Positions 25,845-35,340 of a stretch of 64,000 bases of DNA are shown one piece after another. This DNA comes from Roseovarius amoyensis (GTDB lineage: Bacteria > Pseudomonadota > Alphaproteobacteria > Rhodobacterales > Rhodobacteraceae), in the NCBI RefSeq assembly GCF_003260265.1, contig NZ_QITQ01000008.1, forward strand, positions 62,001 to 126,000, written 5' to 3'. Position 1 is the stretch's first letter. Each line of letters starts with the position of its first letter. The notes under the pieces are model-generated. The model was not told the DNA's origin. It searched no databases and worked only from the letters and a program-made list of their open reading frames with translations. Made by a program: the position numbers and the translations under genes.

Positions 25845-26540
25845 TTGACAGCACTGACACGACGCGCCGCTTTGGCGATACTTGCGGGTACGATCTCCTC
25901 TCCAGCTTTAGCCGATCATCCCGGTGAAAACCTGGATGCACGTATGTTCGAGATGGAGCCATACTTCCAGGTTGTCGATGAGGTGCAGGCACCAGGTTTC
26001 GAGTTGCAGGATTCCGAGGGGAATACTGTGCGCCTGTCGGATTTCAGCGACAAGGTGATCATCCTGCACTTCATCTACGCCAATTGCCCGGATATCTGCC
26101 CGCTCCACTCCGAAAAGATCGCGGCCATACAGACTTCGATCAACGACGGGCCGATGAAGGAGCTTGTGCAGTTCATCTCGATCACCACCGATCCGGTGAA
26201 TGACACGCCGGACGTGCTGCGCGATTACGTGGATCGGCATGGACTCGATCCGAGCAACTGGGTCATTTTGACCAAGCAGCCTGATCAATCTGATGACGCA
26301 ACGCGCCTTCTGGCGCGGGAATATGGGCTGGAGTTCACGATGACCGCCGACAGCGACATGATGATGCACGGAGCGGTCACCCATGTCGTGGATATCGGCG
26401 GGCGGTTCGCTGCAAAATTTCATGGCATGGACTTCAAGAACGTGAACCTCATCCTCTATGTCAGCGAGTTGATCAACAACGCACAGCATCGACGCCGGGA
26501 GCCCAGCTGGTGGGACCGGCTGACAGGTGTGTCTCAATGA
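25845..26540 (+). CDS. SCO1/SenC family protein
   Basis: 231 residues: signal peptide with twin arginines (TRRAALAILAG) and a Sco domain with IYANCPDICPLHS and a distal MMHGAVTHVV histidine region. This third Sco of the window has a methionine-rich stretch near the C-terminal ligand. The start is TTG with AAGGA 8 nt upstream; no ATG is available before the signal peptide. It overlaps the next gene by ATGA. Periplasmic copper delivery or thiol reduction is expected. Confidence 0.87.
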   Translation: MTALTRRAALAILAGTISSPALADHPGENLDARMFEMEPYFQVVDEVQAPGFELQDSEGNTVRLSDFSDKVIILHFIYANCPDICPLHSEKIAAIQTSINDGPMKELVQFISITTDPVNDTPDVLRDYVDRHGLDPSNWVILTKQPDQSDDATRLLAREYGLEFTMTADSDMMMHGAVTHVVDIGGRFAAKFHGMDFKNVNLILYVSELINNAQHRRREPSWWDRLTGVSQ

Positions 26541-27028
26541 GTGTCTTTGCGACTGGCGTCAGGCTGTCCTCGACAGACGGAATTTCCCTGACAGCTCTGC
26601 GTCGGTATTTTTCGGTGATCATCCCGGCCAATCTGATCTGGGAGTTCGCGCATATGCCGCTCTACACGATATGGAACGAGGGCACCTGGGGTGAGATTGT
26701 CTTCGCAGCCGTCCATTGCACGGGTGGTGATATCCTGATCGCCATGAGCGCGCTGATGCTTGCCCTCATGCTGTCGGGCCGGGGCTGGCCCCTAGTCGCC
26801 TCCACGCGGCGGTCTGTGACCGTCCTGACGGTGGTGTTTGGACTGGGATACACGCTGTTCAGCGAATGGCTCAACATCGTGATCCGCGCGGCCTGGGCCT
26901 ATTCGGACCTGATGCCGATCATTCCGGTCCTCGATGCGGGCCTGTCACCTGTTTTGCAATGGATCGTGGTCCCGCTGGTCGCGTTCTGGTGGGCCGTGTG
27001 GTCCTTCAACACTAAGCGAGAAACATGA
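26537..27028 (+). CDS. Integral membrane protein of unknown function
   Basis: 163 residues with four to five hydrophobic helices. Conserved-looking elements include WEFAHMPLY in helix 1, VHCTGGDILIA in helix 2 and SEWLNIVIRAAWAYS in helix 4; His and Cys residues within helices could bind metal or haem. I do not recognise the family. It is coupled on both sides by ATGA overlaps to a Sco protein and to CcdA, which points to a function in thiol or copper transfer across the inner membrane. Confidence 0.7.
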   Translation: MSVFATGVRLSSTDGISLTALRRYFSVIIPANLIWEFAHMPLYTIWNEGTWGEIVFAAVHCTGGDILIAMSALMLALMLSGRGWPLVASTRRSVTVLTVVFGLGYTLFSEWLNIVIRAAWAYSDLMPIIPVLDAGLSPVLQWIVVPLVAFWWAVWSFNTKRET

Positions 27029-27765
27029 TGGATATTTCCGGCATCGGCATTTTCGCGGCCTTCCTTGCGGGTGCCATTTCGTTCCTGTCGCCTTGTGTAC
27101 TGCCACTGGTGCCCGGCTACGTTTCGTACATTGCGGGGCAGCCGGACCTGCGTACGACGCGGTCGGTTGGTCTGCGGGCACGTGCCGGGGCGCTCGGATT
27201 GAGTGCCTGCTTCGTGCTGGGCTTTTCGACGGTCTTCGTCGCCCTCGGGGCCGGGGCCAGCGCGCTCGGGTCGCTGCTGCTGACATGGCGCACTGAGCTG
27301 AATTATTTCGGTGGCGGGATCATCATTCTGTTCGGACTGTTCATGGTGGGTATCTTTCGTCTGGATGCGTTCTCGCGCGATACCCGTTTCAATCTCGACA
27401 TTCCCGGCGGTCGCCCGTTTGGGGCCTACTTGCTGGGACTGGCCTTCGCCTTTGGCTGGACACCTTGCATCGGACCGATCCTCGGCGCGATCCTGACACT
27501 CAGTTCGACCTCCGGCGGCATGTCGGACGGCATCTGGCTGCTGTCGATCTATTCCGCTGGTCTGGGGGTGCCTTTCCTGCTGGCTGCGCTGTTCACCGAC
27601 GCCATCGCCGCGCGGGTAAGGCAGATCGGCAAGGCCGGTCGCTGGCTCTACAAGGGCGCGGGTGTTGCCATGATCATCATGGGAGTTGCCATCATGACCG
27701 GGCAACTGTCACGGTTTGCATATTGGCTGCTGGGGACGTTTCCCTTTCTCGCGACAATCGGCTGA
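27025..27765 (+). CDS. ccdA: CcdA-type cytochrome c biogenesis / thiol transporter
   Basis: 246 residues, six helices, with the two membrane cysteines in LSPCVLPLVPGY and GWTPCIGPILGA. CcdA moves reducing equivalents from cytoplasmic thioredoxin to periplasmic partners such as CcmG, TlpA and Sco, all encoded just upstream. Its ATG overlaps the preceding stop. It ends a block in which the electron donor (CcdA), carriers (TlpA, CcmG) and clients (Sco, cytochrome c) are encoded together. Confidence 0.92.
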   Translation: MMDISGIGIFAAFLAGAISFLSPCVLPLVPGYVSYIAGQPDLRTTRSVGLRARAGALGLSACFVLGFSTVFVALGAGASALGSLLLTWRTELNYFGGGIIILFGLFMVGIFRLDAFSRDTRFNLDIPGGRPFGAYLLGLAFAFGWTPCIGPILGAILTLSSTSGGMSDGIWLLSIYSAGLGVPFLLAALFTDAIAARVRQIGKAGRWLYKGAGVAMIIMGVAIMTGQLSRFAYWLLGTFPFLATIG

Positions 27766-27868
27766 CGAACTTCGAACCAGCTCTTGGCGCGATGGCTGGT
27801 AAGTGGGGATCATCTCCACCAGTCAAAAAGGTCGTACACGCCGCGCCTCTGTAGAGGTCGCGGGGCCG

Positions 27869-28633
27869 TCAACCGATCAGGTAGACCCGGATCGGCATCC
27901 AGATACCCATGACCATCATCATCAGGTTCTCGGTGAGCGAGACGAACCCTAGTGGCACGTTGCTGTCTCCCCCGACGCAGGCGCATTTCAACTCGCGCCT
28001 TTCGATGTACACGGCCTTGAAGACCGAAACCGCGCCGACGGTGCCGATGAACAAGGCCACGGGTGCCGACAGCCAGGTGAGCGCCCCGGCGACCATGAGG
28101 ATACCGGCGAAGGCCTCTCCGAAGGGATAGAGATAGCCGTAGCGCACCCAGCGGCGCGCCAGCAGGTCGTAATTCAGGAACATGGTCGAAAAGCTCTCGA
28201 CATCCTGAAGCTTCTGCACTGCAAGCAAGCACATCGAGATCGAGACGAACCATTCCAGCGCGCGCAGGCTGAGGATGGTTCCAAAGCTGTACCATGACAG
28301 GCCGAGCGCCATCAGAAACGCGACGGCAAAGATCGCGATCACCGGCCGATAGGAGGTGTCCGAGCGCTCACTTTCCGGCGCGTCGAGGCCGAAATGGACC
28401 CGCAGATCGTCGTAGCCGCCAATCCGCTTGTCGCCGATCCAGGTCTGCGGCGTGGTCTCGACCCCGTGCTTTTCCATGAAGGCATCGGTTTCCTCACGTG
28501 TCGTCAGGTGATGATCCTCGACCTCGTACCCTTCCCGTTCGAGCAGGTCTTTGGACTTGAGACCATAAGGGCAAAGATGATCCTGCATGACCATCCGGTA
28601 GAGTTGGGCTGATTTCGATGCGTCTTTCGGCAT
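27869..28633 (-). CDS. Glutaredoxin-MauE/DoxX fusion membrane protein
   Basis: 254 residues. Residues ~8-85 are a glutaredoxin-like domain with DHLCPYGLKSKDLL and the TTPQTWIGDKRIGGYDDL glutathione-type loop. The rest has about five membrane helices related to MauE/DoxX. The CxxC equivalent is CPYG, a single cysteine, so a monothiol or modified mechanism is likely. The C-terminal half carries CACVGG between helices, a possible partner thiol. GGAGG precedes the chosen ATG. It follows the DUF305 gene by 22 bp. Confidence 0.83.
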   Translation of the reverse strand: MPKDASKSAQLYRMVMQDHLCPYGLKSKDLLEREGYEVEDHHLTTREETDAFMEKHGVETTPQTWIGDKRIGGYDDLRVHFGLDAPESERSDTSYRPVIAIFAVAFLMALGLSWYSFGTILSLRALEWFVSISMCLLAVQKLQDVESFSTMFLNYDLLARRWVRYGYLYPFGEAFAGILMVAGALTWLSAPVALFIGTVGAVSVFKAVYIERRELKCACVGGDSNVPLGFVSLTENLMMMVMGIWMPIRVYLIG

Positions 28634-28655
28634 GGTGTTTCCTCCAGTTTCTGGT

Positions 28656-29528
28656 TCAGGCACCGCAACCGTAATATCCGCGATACCCTGCACGCAGACC
28701 GGACCCAAGTTCGAGAACGAGATCGGCGTCCTGCATTTCGCCACTATTTGCGTCCAATGTGCCGGTTCCGCTCGGCGCGCTCAACGCCACTGTCATGCCT
28801 TCCGTGCCCCAAGTGCTTCCGGCGTCGCCAGCCTCCAGCCGCACCAGATCGCCGCTGATCTTGGCGAGAGCTACACTCCCACCGTCGATGCGGCCCACCG
28901 CAAGCGCAGGCCTGCTTGTGGTGGTGTAGGTGAACGTGCACGCCGCGCCGCCGGGAAACATCTGCGCAATGTCCTCCGTAGTAAGAAATTCGAGGTCGAG
29001 AATGGCGACTTCCGGGGTTGATAGCGCCTCGTCAAGGCTCATGATCTGCGTCGGTCCGCTTTCTGACTGTGCCGGACTGTCACCGTTGGCGTCGATATCG
29101 TTCACCAGATAACGCATCTCGGCGATTTCCTTGTCCTGCGCATAGATGATCTCATCCGCCAGCTTGCGCACGCGCGGGTCCGAGATATCGGCGCGGCTGG
29201 AGGTCATGATCGCGATCGAGTGGTGCGGGATCATTGCCCGCATGTAGCTGGTGTCGCCCACCGTCACTTGGCTGCGGACCAGCCAAAGCGAGGCGGCAAA
29301 GACCACAGCGGCACCGATGAAGATGGCTGCGTTAGCCGTCTTGCTGGAATACATCGACAGCATGAAGCCCAGCATGATGATCGCCATGGTGGCACCCATC
29401 AGGAGAGCCATGTAGGCCCGCGTTTCCGACCAGAACACATGCGTCCAGAGGTAGGTATTGAGATACATCAGACCGAACATGACGACGGTAGATGTGGCGA
29501 TCATCGCGAAAAAGCGGCCATATGACAT
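28656..29528 (-). CDS. DUF305 membrane protein
   Basis: 290 residues with three N-terminal helices and a DUF305-type segment around MIPHHSIAIMTS, the conserved paired histidines of this four-helix ferritin-like group. The C-terminal ~130 residues form a separate soluble region with a CTFTYTTTSRP stretch and a terminal YYGCGA. DUF305 proteins accompany copper resistance genes. GAGAGGA lies upstream. A CueR-like dyad (ACATTCC...GGAAAGT) is seen 44 bp before the start. Confidence 0.82.
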   Translation of the reverse strand: MSYGRFFAMIATSTVVMFGLMYLNTYLWTHVFWSETRAYMALLMGATMAIIMLGFMLSMYSSKTANAAIFIGAAVVFAASLWLVRSQVTVGDTSYMRAMIPHHSIAIMTSSRADISDPRVRKLADEIIYAQDKEIAEMRYLVNDIDANGDSPAQSESGPTQIMSLDEALSTPEVAILDLEFLTTEDIAQMFPGGAACTFTYTTTSRPALAVGRIDGGSVALAKISGDLVRLEAGDAGSTWGTEGMTVALSAPSGTGTLDANSGEMQDADLVLELGSGLRAGYRGYYGCGA

Positions 29529-29660
29529 GAAGTTGTCCTCTCTCGAAATCGTGAAGTCTAGAGGTGGAACAACTTTCCCGCGCTGGAATGTTCCGAAATA
29601 GCTGCAGCCAGTCGCACCTTATGGGTGGCGCGGCCCGCTGGGGGACAGATCGAAGCCCGC

Positions 29661-30080
29661 TTAATCCGCTGCCCTTGCGGTCCGGGTCTTACCCTCTTCC
29701 ATCGCCAGATCTGCGAGAATCGGGCAATCAGGCCTGTGATCGCCAGCGCAGGCATCGACAAGGTGCGACAACGTCGCGCGCATCTCGGTCAGTTCTGCGA
29801 TTTTCCGGTCGATCCGGTCGAGGTGTTCCTCGGCGATCTGCTTGACCTCCGCGCTGGCGCGGTCGGTATCGGCATAGAGTTTCAGCAGGCTCCGGCAGTC
29901 CTCGATGGTGAAGCCAAGCGCACGCGCTCGCCCAAGAAACGCCAGCTTGTGGACGTCGCTCTGCCGAAAGCTGCGATAACCGTTCGCGCTGCGCAGCGGC
30001 TCGACCAGCCCGATGTCCTCGTAGTAGCGGATGGTCTTCGCAGGAAGGCCGGACAGGTCGGCCACGTCTCCGATATTCAT
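29661..30080 (-). CDS. cueR: CueR-type copper-responsive MerR regulator
   Basis: 139 residues: MerR helix-turn-helix (IGDVADLSGLPAKTIRYYEDIGL), dimerisation helix, and the CueR metal loop ACAGDHRPDCPIL with two cysteines and no extra cysteine at the start of the long helix, the Cu(I)/Ag(I)-specific pattern. A purine-rich site lies upstream of ATG. It follows copA by 18 bp, so it is autoregulated through the copA promoter. It is the obvious activator of the TTGACC-TTCC...GGAA promoters at 20.8, 25.1, 32.65, 32.7 and 54.4 kb. Confidence 0.92.
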   Translation of the reverse strand: MNIGDVADLSGLPAKTIRYYEDIGLVEPLRSANGYRSFRQSDVHKLAFLGRARALGFTIEDCRSLLKLYADTDRASAEVKQIAEEHLDRIDRKIAELTEMRATLSHLVDACAGDHRPDCPILADLAMEEGKTRTARAAD

Positions 30081-30098
30081 GATCGTTTTCTCCTTGTT

Positions 30099-32606
30099 TC
30101 ATTCTGCCGGGAGGGGGGACATGCGGGGGGCAGTCGCGGCCTTCGCCGCGTCGTCCATCGCCGGGCGGACACGGCGCAGGCGCAGCGCGTTCGTCAGTAC
30201 GAAGACCGAGCTGAGCGCCATTGCCCCAGCCGCCAGCACCGGCGACAGCAGCAGGCCCGACACCGGGTAGAGCAGCCCCGCCGCCACCGGAATGAGGGCT
30301 ACGTTATAGCCGAAGGCCCAGAACAGGTTCTGGCGGATGTTGCGCATCGTACGCCGCGACACTTCCAGCGCGTTGACCACGCCGCGCAAATCGCCCGACA
30401 TCAGCACCACGTCGGCCGATTCGATGGCGACGTCGGTGCCGGTGCCGATGGCGATGCCCACGTCCGCATGGGCAAGCGCGGGCGCATCGTTGATGCCGTC
30501 GCCGACAAAGGCGATTTGCTGGCCCGTGCCGCGCAGATCGTCCAATGCCGCGACCTTGCCATCCGGCAGCACACCCGCGATCACATGGTCGATGCCGGTC
30601 TCGCGCGCGATGGCTTCTGCCGTCTCGCGCTTGTCGCCGGTGATCATGGTGACTTTCAGGCCAAGATCGTGCAGCGCCCGGATGGCGGCCGCGCTGGATG
30701 GCTTCACCGGATCTGCCACGGCGATGACGGCGGCAACGCGTCCGTCGATGGCGGCGTAAAGCGCGGTGCGGCCCCGCTCGGCCAGGCGGCGCTCTTCGTC
30801 GACCAACGCGCCGATGTCCAGCCTTTCGCGAGCCATCAAACGGTCGGCGCCCACCAGTACGTCCCGGCCCGCGACTTCTGCCCGGACACCGTGGCCAGTG
30901 ATGGACTTGAATTTCTGCGCGTCGTGCCGGGCAACGCCCTCGGCCTTCGCCGCCCGCAGGATGGCCTCGGCGATGGGATGTTCCGACCGCGCCTCGACCG
31001 CCGCGACCAGAGCCAGCACCTCGGCCCGTTCAAAGCCGTCGGCCAGCACCAGATCGGTCAGTTCGGGGCGTCCTTCGGTCACCGTGCCGGTCTTGTCCAG
31101 CGCGACCACATCGACGGTCGAAAGCTGTTGCAGGGCGTCGCCCTTGCGGAACAGCACACCCATTTCGGCGGCACGGCCGGTGCCGACCATGATCGACGTC
31201 GGTGTGGCCAGCCCCATCGCGCAGGGGCAGGCGATGATCAACACCGATACTCCGGCGACCAGCGCAAAGGACAAGGCGGGCGACGGTCCGACCAGCAGCC
31301 AGATCATCACCGTCAGCAGCGCCAGCGCCATGACAGCGGGCACAAACCACAGGGTGATCCGATCCACCAGACCCTGGATCGGCAACTTGGCACCCTGCGC
31401 CTCTTCGACCATACGGATGATTTGCGCCAGCGTCGTATCCGCTCCCACGCGTGTCGCACGGAACTGGAAGGCACCGGAACCGTTGACGGTCCCGCCGGTG
31501 ACGGGATCGCCCAACGACTTGGCCACAGGCACCGGCTCGCCGGTGATCATGCTCTCATCGACGCGGGCGCTGCCTTCGGTCACTTCACCGTCCACGGCAA
31601 TCCGCTCTCCGGGGCGCACGAGCAGGATGTCGCCCGCGGCGATGCGCTCGATGGCCACGTCCTCAGGCTCTCCGTCCACCAGCACGCGGGCGGTCTTGGC
31701 CTGAAGGCCCAGCAGCTTCTGGATCGCTGCGCCGGTGCGGCCCTTGGCGCGCGCCTCCAGCCACCGGCCCAGCAGGATTAGCACGACGATGACTGCCGCC
31801 GCCTCGAAATAGACGGCACGCGACCCTTCGGGCAGCAGCGCGGGCGCGAATAGCGCCACGAGAGAATAGAGATAGGCGGCAGAAGTGCCGACCGCGACAA
31901 GGCTGTTCATGTCCGGCGCACGCTTGAGCAGGGCTGGAAACCCGCGCGTGTAGAAGCTGCGCCCCGGCCAGAGCAGAACCACCGTGGTCAGGACGAACTG
32001 GATCAGCCAGCTTGCCCGATGGCCGATCGTGTCGCCGATCAGACCATGCATGCCGGGGATCAGGTGCGCGCCCATTTCCAGCAGAAACACAGGCAGGGCG
32101 AGGGCCGCCGCCAGCGCGGTCCTGCGAGCCAGCGTCCGCGCCTCTTCATCCTTGCGGGCACTCGTGTCTTCCGGCGCGCTGTCCGGCGGCAAGGTCGCGG
32201 GATAGCCTGCGTCACCCGCCGCCTTCAGCAGGTCCGCAACCGCAACCGAGCCTTCGAGATACGTTACCGTCGCAGTTTCCGATGCCAGATTGACGTTCAC
32301 GTCCAGCACGCCCGGCACCGCCGCCAGCGCCTTGTCCACCCGCCCAACGCAGGACGCACAAGACATGGAGGCCACGTTCAGGCGAGTGCTCTGCTTACGG
32401 GCCGGATAGCCAATCTCTTCCAGCTTCTCGACGATGTCCGAGATGCGCTCCGGCCCGTCGATCTGCGCCTGGGCCGTCTCGCTGGCGAGGTTGACGCGAA
32501 CGTCGCTGACACCCGGCAGGCCGGAAAGCCCACGCTGCACCCGCCCGACGCAAGAGGCGCAGGACATGTTTTGAAGGGAAATTCGGACGTTGTGCGGACC
32601 GGACAT
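30099..32606 (-). CDS. copA: Cu(I)-exporting P1B-type ATPase
   Basis: 835 residues. Two heavy-metal-associated domains with [10 protein letters not shown] motifs (residues ~14 and ~80), membrane site [13 protein letters not shown], phosphorylation site [19 protein letters not shown] for the HP locus, [10 protein letters not shown] hinge, and Cu(I)-specific residues in the last helices ([19 protein letters not shown]). It exports Cu(I) from the cytoplasm. AGGAG precedes the chosen ATG; an upstream in-frame start ten codons earlier is less likely. Its promoter is CueR-type and diverges from copZ. Confidence 0.95.
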   Translation of the reverse strand: MSGPHNVRISLQNMSCASCVGRVQRGLSGLPGVSDVRVNLASETAQAQIDGPERISDIVEKLEEIGYPARKQSTRLNVASMSCASCVGRVDKALAAVPGVLDVNVNLASETATVTYLEGSVAVADLLKAAGDAGYPATLPPDSAPEDTSARKDEEARTLARRTALAAALALPVFLLEMGAHLIPGMHGLIGDTIGHRASWLIQFVLTTVVLLWPGRSFYTRGFPALLKRAPDMNSLVAVGTSAAYLYSLVALFAPALLPEGSRAVYFEAAAVIVVLILLGRWLEARAKGRTGAAIQKLLGLQAKTARVLVDGEPEDVAIERIAAGDILLVRPGERIAVDGEVTEGSARVDESMITGEPVPVAKSLGDPVTGGTVNGSGAFQFRATRVGADTTLAQIIRMVEEAQGAKLPIQGLVDRITLWFVPAVMALALLTVMIWLLVGPSPALSFALVAGVSVLIIACPCAMGLATPTSIMVGTGRAAEMGVLFRKGDALQQLSTVDVVALDKTGTVTEGRPELTDLVLADGFERAEVLALVAAVEARSEHPIAEAILRAAKAEGVARHDAQKFKSITGHGVRAEVAGRDVLVGADRLMARERLDIGALVDEERRLAERGRTALYAAIDGRVAAVIAVADPVKPSSAAAIRALHDLGLKVTMITGDKRETAEAIARETGIDHVIAGVLPDGKVAALDDLRGTGQQIAFVGDGINDAPALAHADVGIAIGTGTDVAIESADVVLMSGDLRGVVNALEVSRRTMRNIRQNLFWAFGYNVALIPVAAGLLYPVSGLLLSPVLAAGAMALSSVFVLTNALRLRRVRPAMDDAAKAATAPRMSPLPAE

Positions 32607-32633
32607 GGAAATCTCCTGATTCTGATCCTCCCT

Positions 32634-32664
32634 CACATAAGGGTTCCATTCACTGGAAGGTCAA
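32634..32664 (-). promoter_or_regulatory. CueR-type promoter of copA-cueR
   Basis: On the minus strand TTGACC and TATGTG are 19 bp apart; the spacer begins TTCCAGTGAATGGAA, the CueR dyad. It ends 28 nt before the copA start. Confidence 0.78.
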
Positions 32665-32692
32665 CAGGTGCATCGAGGAATTTTTTCGGGCA

Positions 32693-32723
32693 TTGACCTT
32701 CCCATAGGGGAACGCCCTAGATA
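32693..32723 (+). promoter_or_regulatory. CueR-type promoter of copZ
   Basis: TTGACC and TAGATA are 19 bp apart with TTCCCATAGGGGAA as dyad. It is back to back with the copA promoter, leaving 28 bp between the two -35 elements. Confidence 0.75.
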
Positions 32724-32746
32724 GCAGCAGCAAGAAGGAGATCGTG

Positions 32747-32947
32747 ATGATCAGGTTCAGCGTGCCGGACATGAACTGCGGACATTGCACCGCGTCGATA
32801 GAGAAGGCCATTGTGACGATAGACCCACACGCGACTGTCACCTGTGACCTGACTGCGCGTTCCGTCGAGGTAGATAGCGCATTGGATGAAAGCGCTCTGA
32901 AGGCAGCGATTCACGATGCGGGCTACGGATCGCAAAGACTGAGTTAG
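32747..32947 (+). CDS. copZ: CopZ-type copper chaperone
   Basis: 66 residues, a single heavy-metal-associated domain with the Cu(I) site DMNCGHCTASIEKA. It carries cytoplasmic Cu(I) to CopA. AAGGAG lies 6 nt before the ATG; a GTG one codon earlier is possible. Divergent from copA with its own CueR-type promoter, so pump and chaperone are induced together. Confidence 0.92.
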   Translation: MIRFSVPDMNCGHCTASIEKAIVTIDPHATVTCDLTARSVEVDSALDESALKAAIHDAGYGSQRLS

Positions 32948-33110
32948 TCCCGGCACTTCCAGTCATTACTGAAGTACTCACTACCATTTTCGCGTCTTCT
33001 GTCTGACTGGTGAACGTTGCTATGTATCTATTGCGCAACAGTTTTGAGCGCTCGCAGCGAGAATTCGCCTGCCTCGCTAGATTGTGCCAAACCTTCCCGC
33101 GCTGTAAGCG

Positions 33111-33126
33111 TTGACTAATTTGTCAA
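33111..33126. promoter_or_regulatory. Inverted repeat upstream of the TolC-oxidase operon
   Basis: TTGAC-TAATTT-GTCAA is a perfect 5-bp dyad 20 nt before the first gene of the 33-41 kb unit. Upstream lies AACCTTCCCGCGC, half of a CueR-like box. A repressor or activator site is plausible but unassigned. Confidence 0.3.
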
Positions 33127-33145
33127 AACGTCCAAGTTGCCGTTT

Positions 33146-33568
33146 ATGAGAATGCGTGTCGCCACTTCGGTATGGGTGAAATTCCTCACTTGCTTCGCTT
33201 TTGCGTTGGCATTGGTTCTGTCTCCACCTTCTGCGGCACACGCGGCCTCGGGAATGCATGATGGTCAGCATTCTGGATCGATCAGCTCCCTTCTCAGCGA
33301 ACCGACAGTTGGTCAGGGAACTGATATCCACGCCGACCACATGAAACACCCGGCGACAGTTGACGTGGATGACATATCCTCCGACATGGGTGAAACAGAG
33401 CATCAATCAACTCAGTGTTGTAACGGAATATGCATTTCTGTCGTCATTCCAGACGCAGACTTGGTATTCCCGGATCCTATTGCTGCGAAAGAATATATGA
33501 TCCTGAGCGGTCAGACGCATTCCGTCGAAACATCAGGGTTTCTGCGGCCCCCTCGATTCCTGATCTGA
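33146..33568 (+). CDS. Secreted His/Cys-rich protein of unknown function
   Basis: 140 residues: signal peptide (~36 residues, ending AHAA), a His/Met-rich stretch (GMHDGQHSG; DIHADHMKH), then STQCCNGICIS with three cysteines, and a C-terminal part. The layout resembles the small secreted proteins heading the copper units at 20.8 and 46.6 kb. The start is ambiguous (ATG at 33146 or two codons later; a TTG earlier) and the ribosome site is poor. A periplasmic metal-binding role is inferred. Confidence 0.6.
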   Translation: MRMRVATSVWVKFLTCFAFALALVLSPPSAAHAASGMHDGQHSGSISSLLSEPTVGQGTDIHADHMKHPATVDVDDISSDMGETEHQSTQCCNGICISVVIPDADLVFPDPIAAKEYMILSGQTHSVETSGFLRPPRFLI

Positions 33569-33641
33569 AACGGCGCCCAATCCGGGTGTGAGCCTTGCGC
33601 AGACTCTGCGTGAGACATCGTTCATCAATCAGGATACCTTC

Positions 33642-33863
33642 ATGAAAATTCATCTACTTATGGGGGCTTCGGCCCTCGGGCTTGGCGCATGCGCCTATGA
33701 GCCTACCCCTTTGCCCTCCGTTGCGACACAACAGGCTGTCGTCAACGCGACCGTTTCGTCTCCGATCAGCTATCAAGATCCATTGGCTGGCTACACCTAT
33801 CGTGGTCCGACCGGCCCCCGTGATTGGCGTTCCGTCAATCAAGAGCAGACGGAGGGCAACTGA
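33642..33863 (+). CDS. Small lipoprotein upstream of TolC-like gene
   Basis: 73 residues with a signal peptide ending in lipobox LGAC at about residue 17; the mature part is short and Ser/Thr/Pro-rich with YRGPTGPRDWRSVN. Its stop shares one base with the ATG of the TolC-family gene, so the two are coupled. I know no family; a partner of the outer-membrane channel is possible. Confidence 0.65.
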   Translation: MKIHLLMGASALGLGACAYEPTPLPSVATQQAVVNATVSSPISYQDPLAGYTYRGPTGPRDWRSVNQEQTEGN

Positions 33864-35329
33864 TGCGGGTATCTAAGATTCCGCTGGTTCTTGGCTTTCC
33901 CCTAATTTTGGGTGCCTGCGCTACCGCTGTACCGGGTATCTACACGGAACCGAAAGCCGGCTTCGCCAACATTTCCAGTCAGGTCACACCGGCCATCGGC
34001 AAACGGACGGCCTTCGCCGAAACCCAGGCCGAAAACGAAGCTCTCAAGAAACAGGTGCACAGCATGGTGCATCAGAAGACGATCTCGGCCGATACGGCGG
34101 TTCAGGTTGCGTTGCTGAACAATAAGGGTCTGCAAGCGTCTTACGCCAATGTTGGCCTCTCGGCCGCTGAGGCCTGGCAGCAATCGACGCCGGAAAACCC
34201 GATCGTCTCAATTGGCGTCTTGGGAATCGGTGCGCCTGAGCTCGGTGCCTACAGGGCGATCGAAGGGCTGATCCGGTCGAACGTCCTCGATGCCACCACG
34301 CGCAAACAGCGCATGGCCATTGCTGATGCAAGCTTCCGGCAGGCTCAGCTCAATGCCGTGAACGACACACTTGCACTGGCCAATCAGACGCGAAAGGCAT
34401 GGGTCGATGCAGTCGCCGCCTTCGAGGCAGTGAGCTATCTGCGGCGCGCGAAAGCGACCTCTGACGCCGGCTCGGAACTGGCTATGCGGTTGGGCGAGAC
34501 CGGCGCACTCAACAAAGCTGGGCAGGCCCGCGAACAGGCATTCAATGCCGAACTGGCGGGGCAACTTGCACAGGCACGATTGAACGCCACTCGGTCCAAG
34601 GAGACTTTGACCAGGTTGATGGGCCTCTGGGGCACCGAAGTCGATTACTATGTGCCAGATGCTCTTCCTGCACTGCCGCGTTCTGTCGGCCGTGTGACCG
34701 ACATCGAGGCCAAGGCGCTCCGAAACCGGGTGGATCTGCGTGTTGCCAAACTTGGCCTGGAAGCGCAGGCCAAGGCGTTTGGTCTGACCGACCAGACCCG
34801 CATTGTCAGCGATCTGGAGATCGTTGCGGGAGCCGAATTTGAGCGTGAAGTTGAAGGCAGTGGCGACATTGAAACCAAGACTTTGCCTCAGGTGGAAGTG
34901 GAGTTCGCGATCCCGATCTACGACACCGGCAAGGCCCGGATGCGCAAGGCGGAATTGTCTTATCTTCAAGCGGCCAACGTGCTCGCAGAGAAGGCCGTGA
35001 ACGTCCGGTCTGAAGCGCGCGGTGCTGAAGCCTCTTATCATGCCGCATACAAAATCGCACGCCACTACCGCGACGTTCTGGTGCCGCTACGCACGACCGT
35101 CGAAGAAGAGGGTTTGCTGTCCTACAACGGCATGATCACCAACACTTTCGAGTTGCTGACTGATGTGCGCGAGAAACTTGGCGCATCCCTGGAAGCGGCA
35201 AATGCAAAACGCGAATTCTACATGGCACAGGCCGATCTGACCGCCGCGATCTATGGCGGCGGCGAAGGCGGCGGTGGTGCTGGTGGAGAAGGCGCAACGC
35301 TTGCCGCCGGTGGCGGTGCAGGACACTGA
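33863..35329 (+). CDS. TolC-family outer-membrane efflux lipoprotein
   Basis: 488 residues: lipobox LGAC near residue 19, then two long helical repeats of the TolC/CusC type (VQVALLNNKGLQASYANVGLSAAEAWQ; RVAKLGLEAQAKAF) and a Gly-rich C-terminus (GGGEGGGGAGG). It forms the outer-membrane exit duct for RND or similar pumps. The CusBA genes lie 6 kb away on the other strand and lack their own TolC, so this channel is the likely partner. TGATG overlap with the preceding lipoprotein gene. Confidence 0.87.
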   Translation: MRVSKIPLVLGFPLILGACATAVPGIYTEPKAGFANISSQVTPAIGKRTAFAETQAENEALKKQVHSMVHQKTISADTAVQVALLNNKGLQASYANVGLSAAEAWQQSTPENPIVSIGVLGIGAPELGAYRAIEGLIRSNVLDATTRKQRMAIADASFRQAQLNAVNDTLALANQTRKAWVDAVAAFEAVSYLRRAKATSDAGSELAMRLGETGALNKAGQAREQAFNAELAGQLAQARLNATRSKETLTRLMGLWGTEVDYYVPDALPALPRSVGRVTDIEAKALRNRVDLRVAKLGLEAQAKAFGLTDQTRIVSDLEIVAGAEFEREVEGSGDIETKTLPQVEVEFAIPIYDTGKARMRKAELSYLQAANVLAEKAVNVRSEARGAEASYHAAYKIARHYRDVLVPLRTTVEEEGLLSYNGMITNTFELLTDVREKLGASLEAANAKREFYMAQADLTAAIYGGGEGGGGAGGEGATLAAGGGAGH

Positions 35330-35340
35330 AAGGAACTGAC

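Noticed and set aside
29625..31781. A 718-codon open frame antisense to cueR and copA
   Set aside because: It mirrors the high-GC third-position pattern of the real genes on the other strand, has no signal, domain or ribosome site, and overlaps two certain genes.
32955..32975. Imperfect dyad ACTTCCAGTCATTACTGAAGT after copZ
   Set aside because: Resembles a CueR box but has no fitting -35 or -10 and no gene placed to use it; could be a weak hairpin.
33424..33451. TGTAACG followed by CGTCA inside the 33.1-kb gene
   Set aside because: Spacing and -10 differ from the two good sites and it lies within coding sequence.
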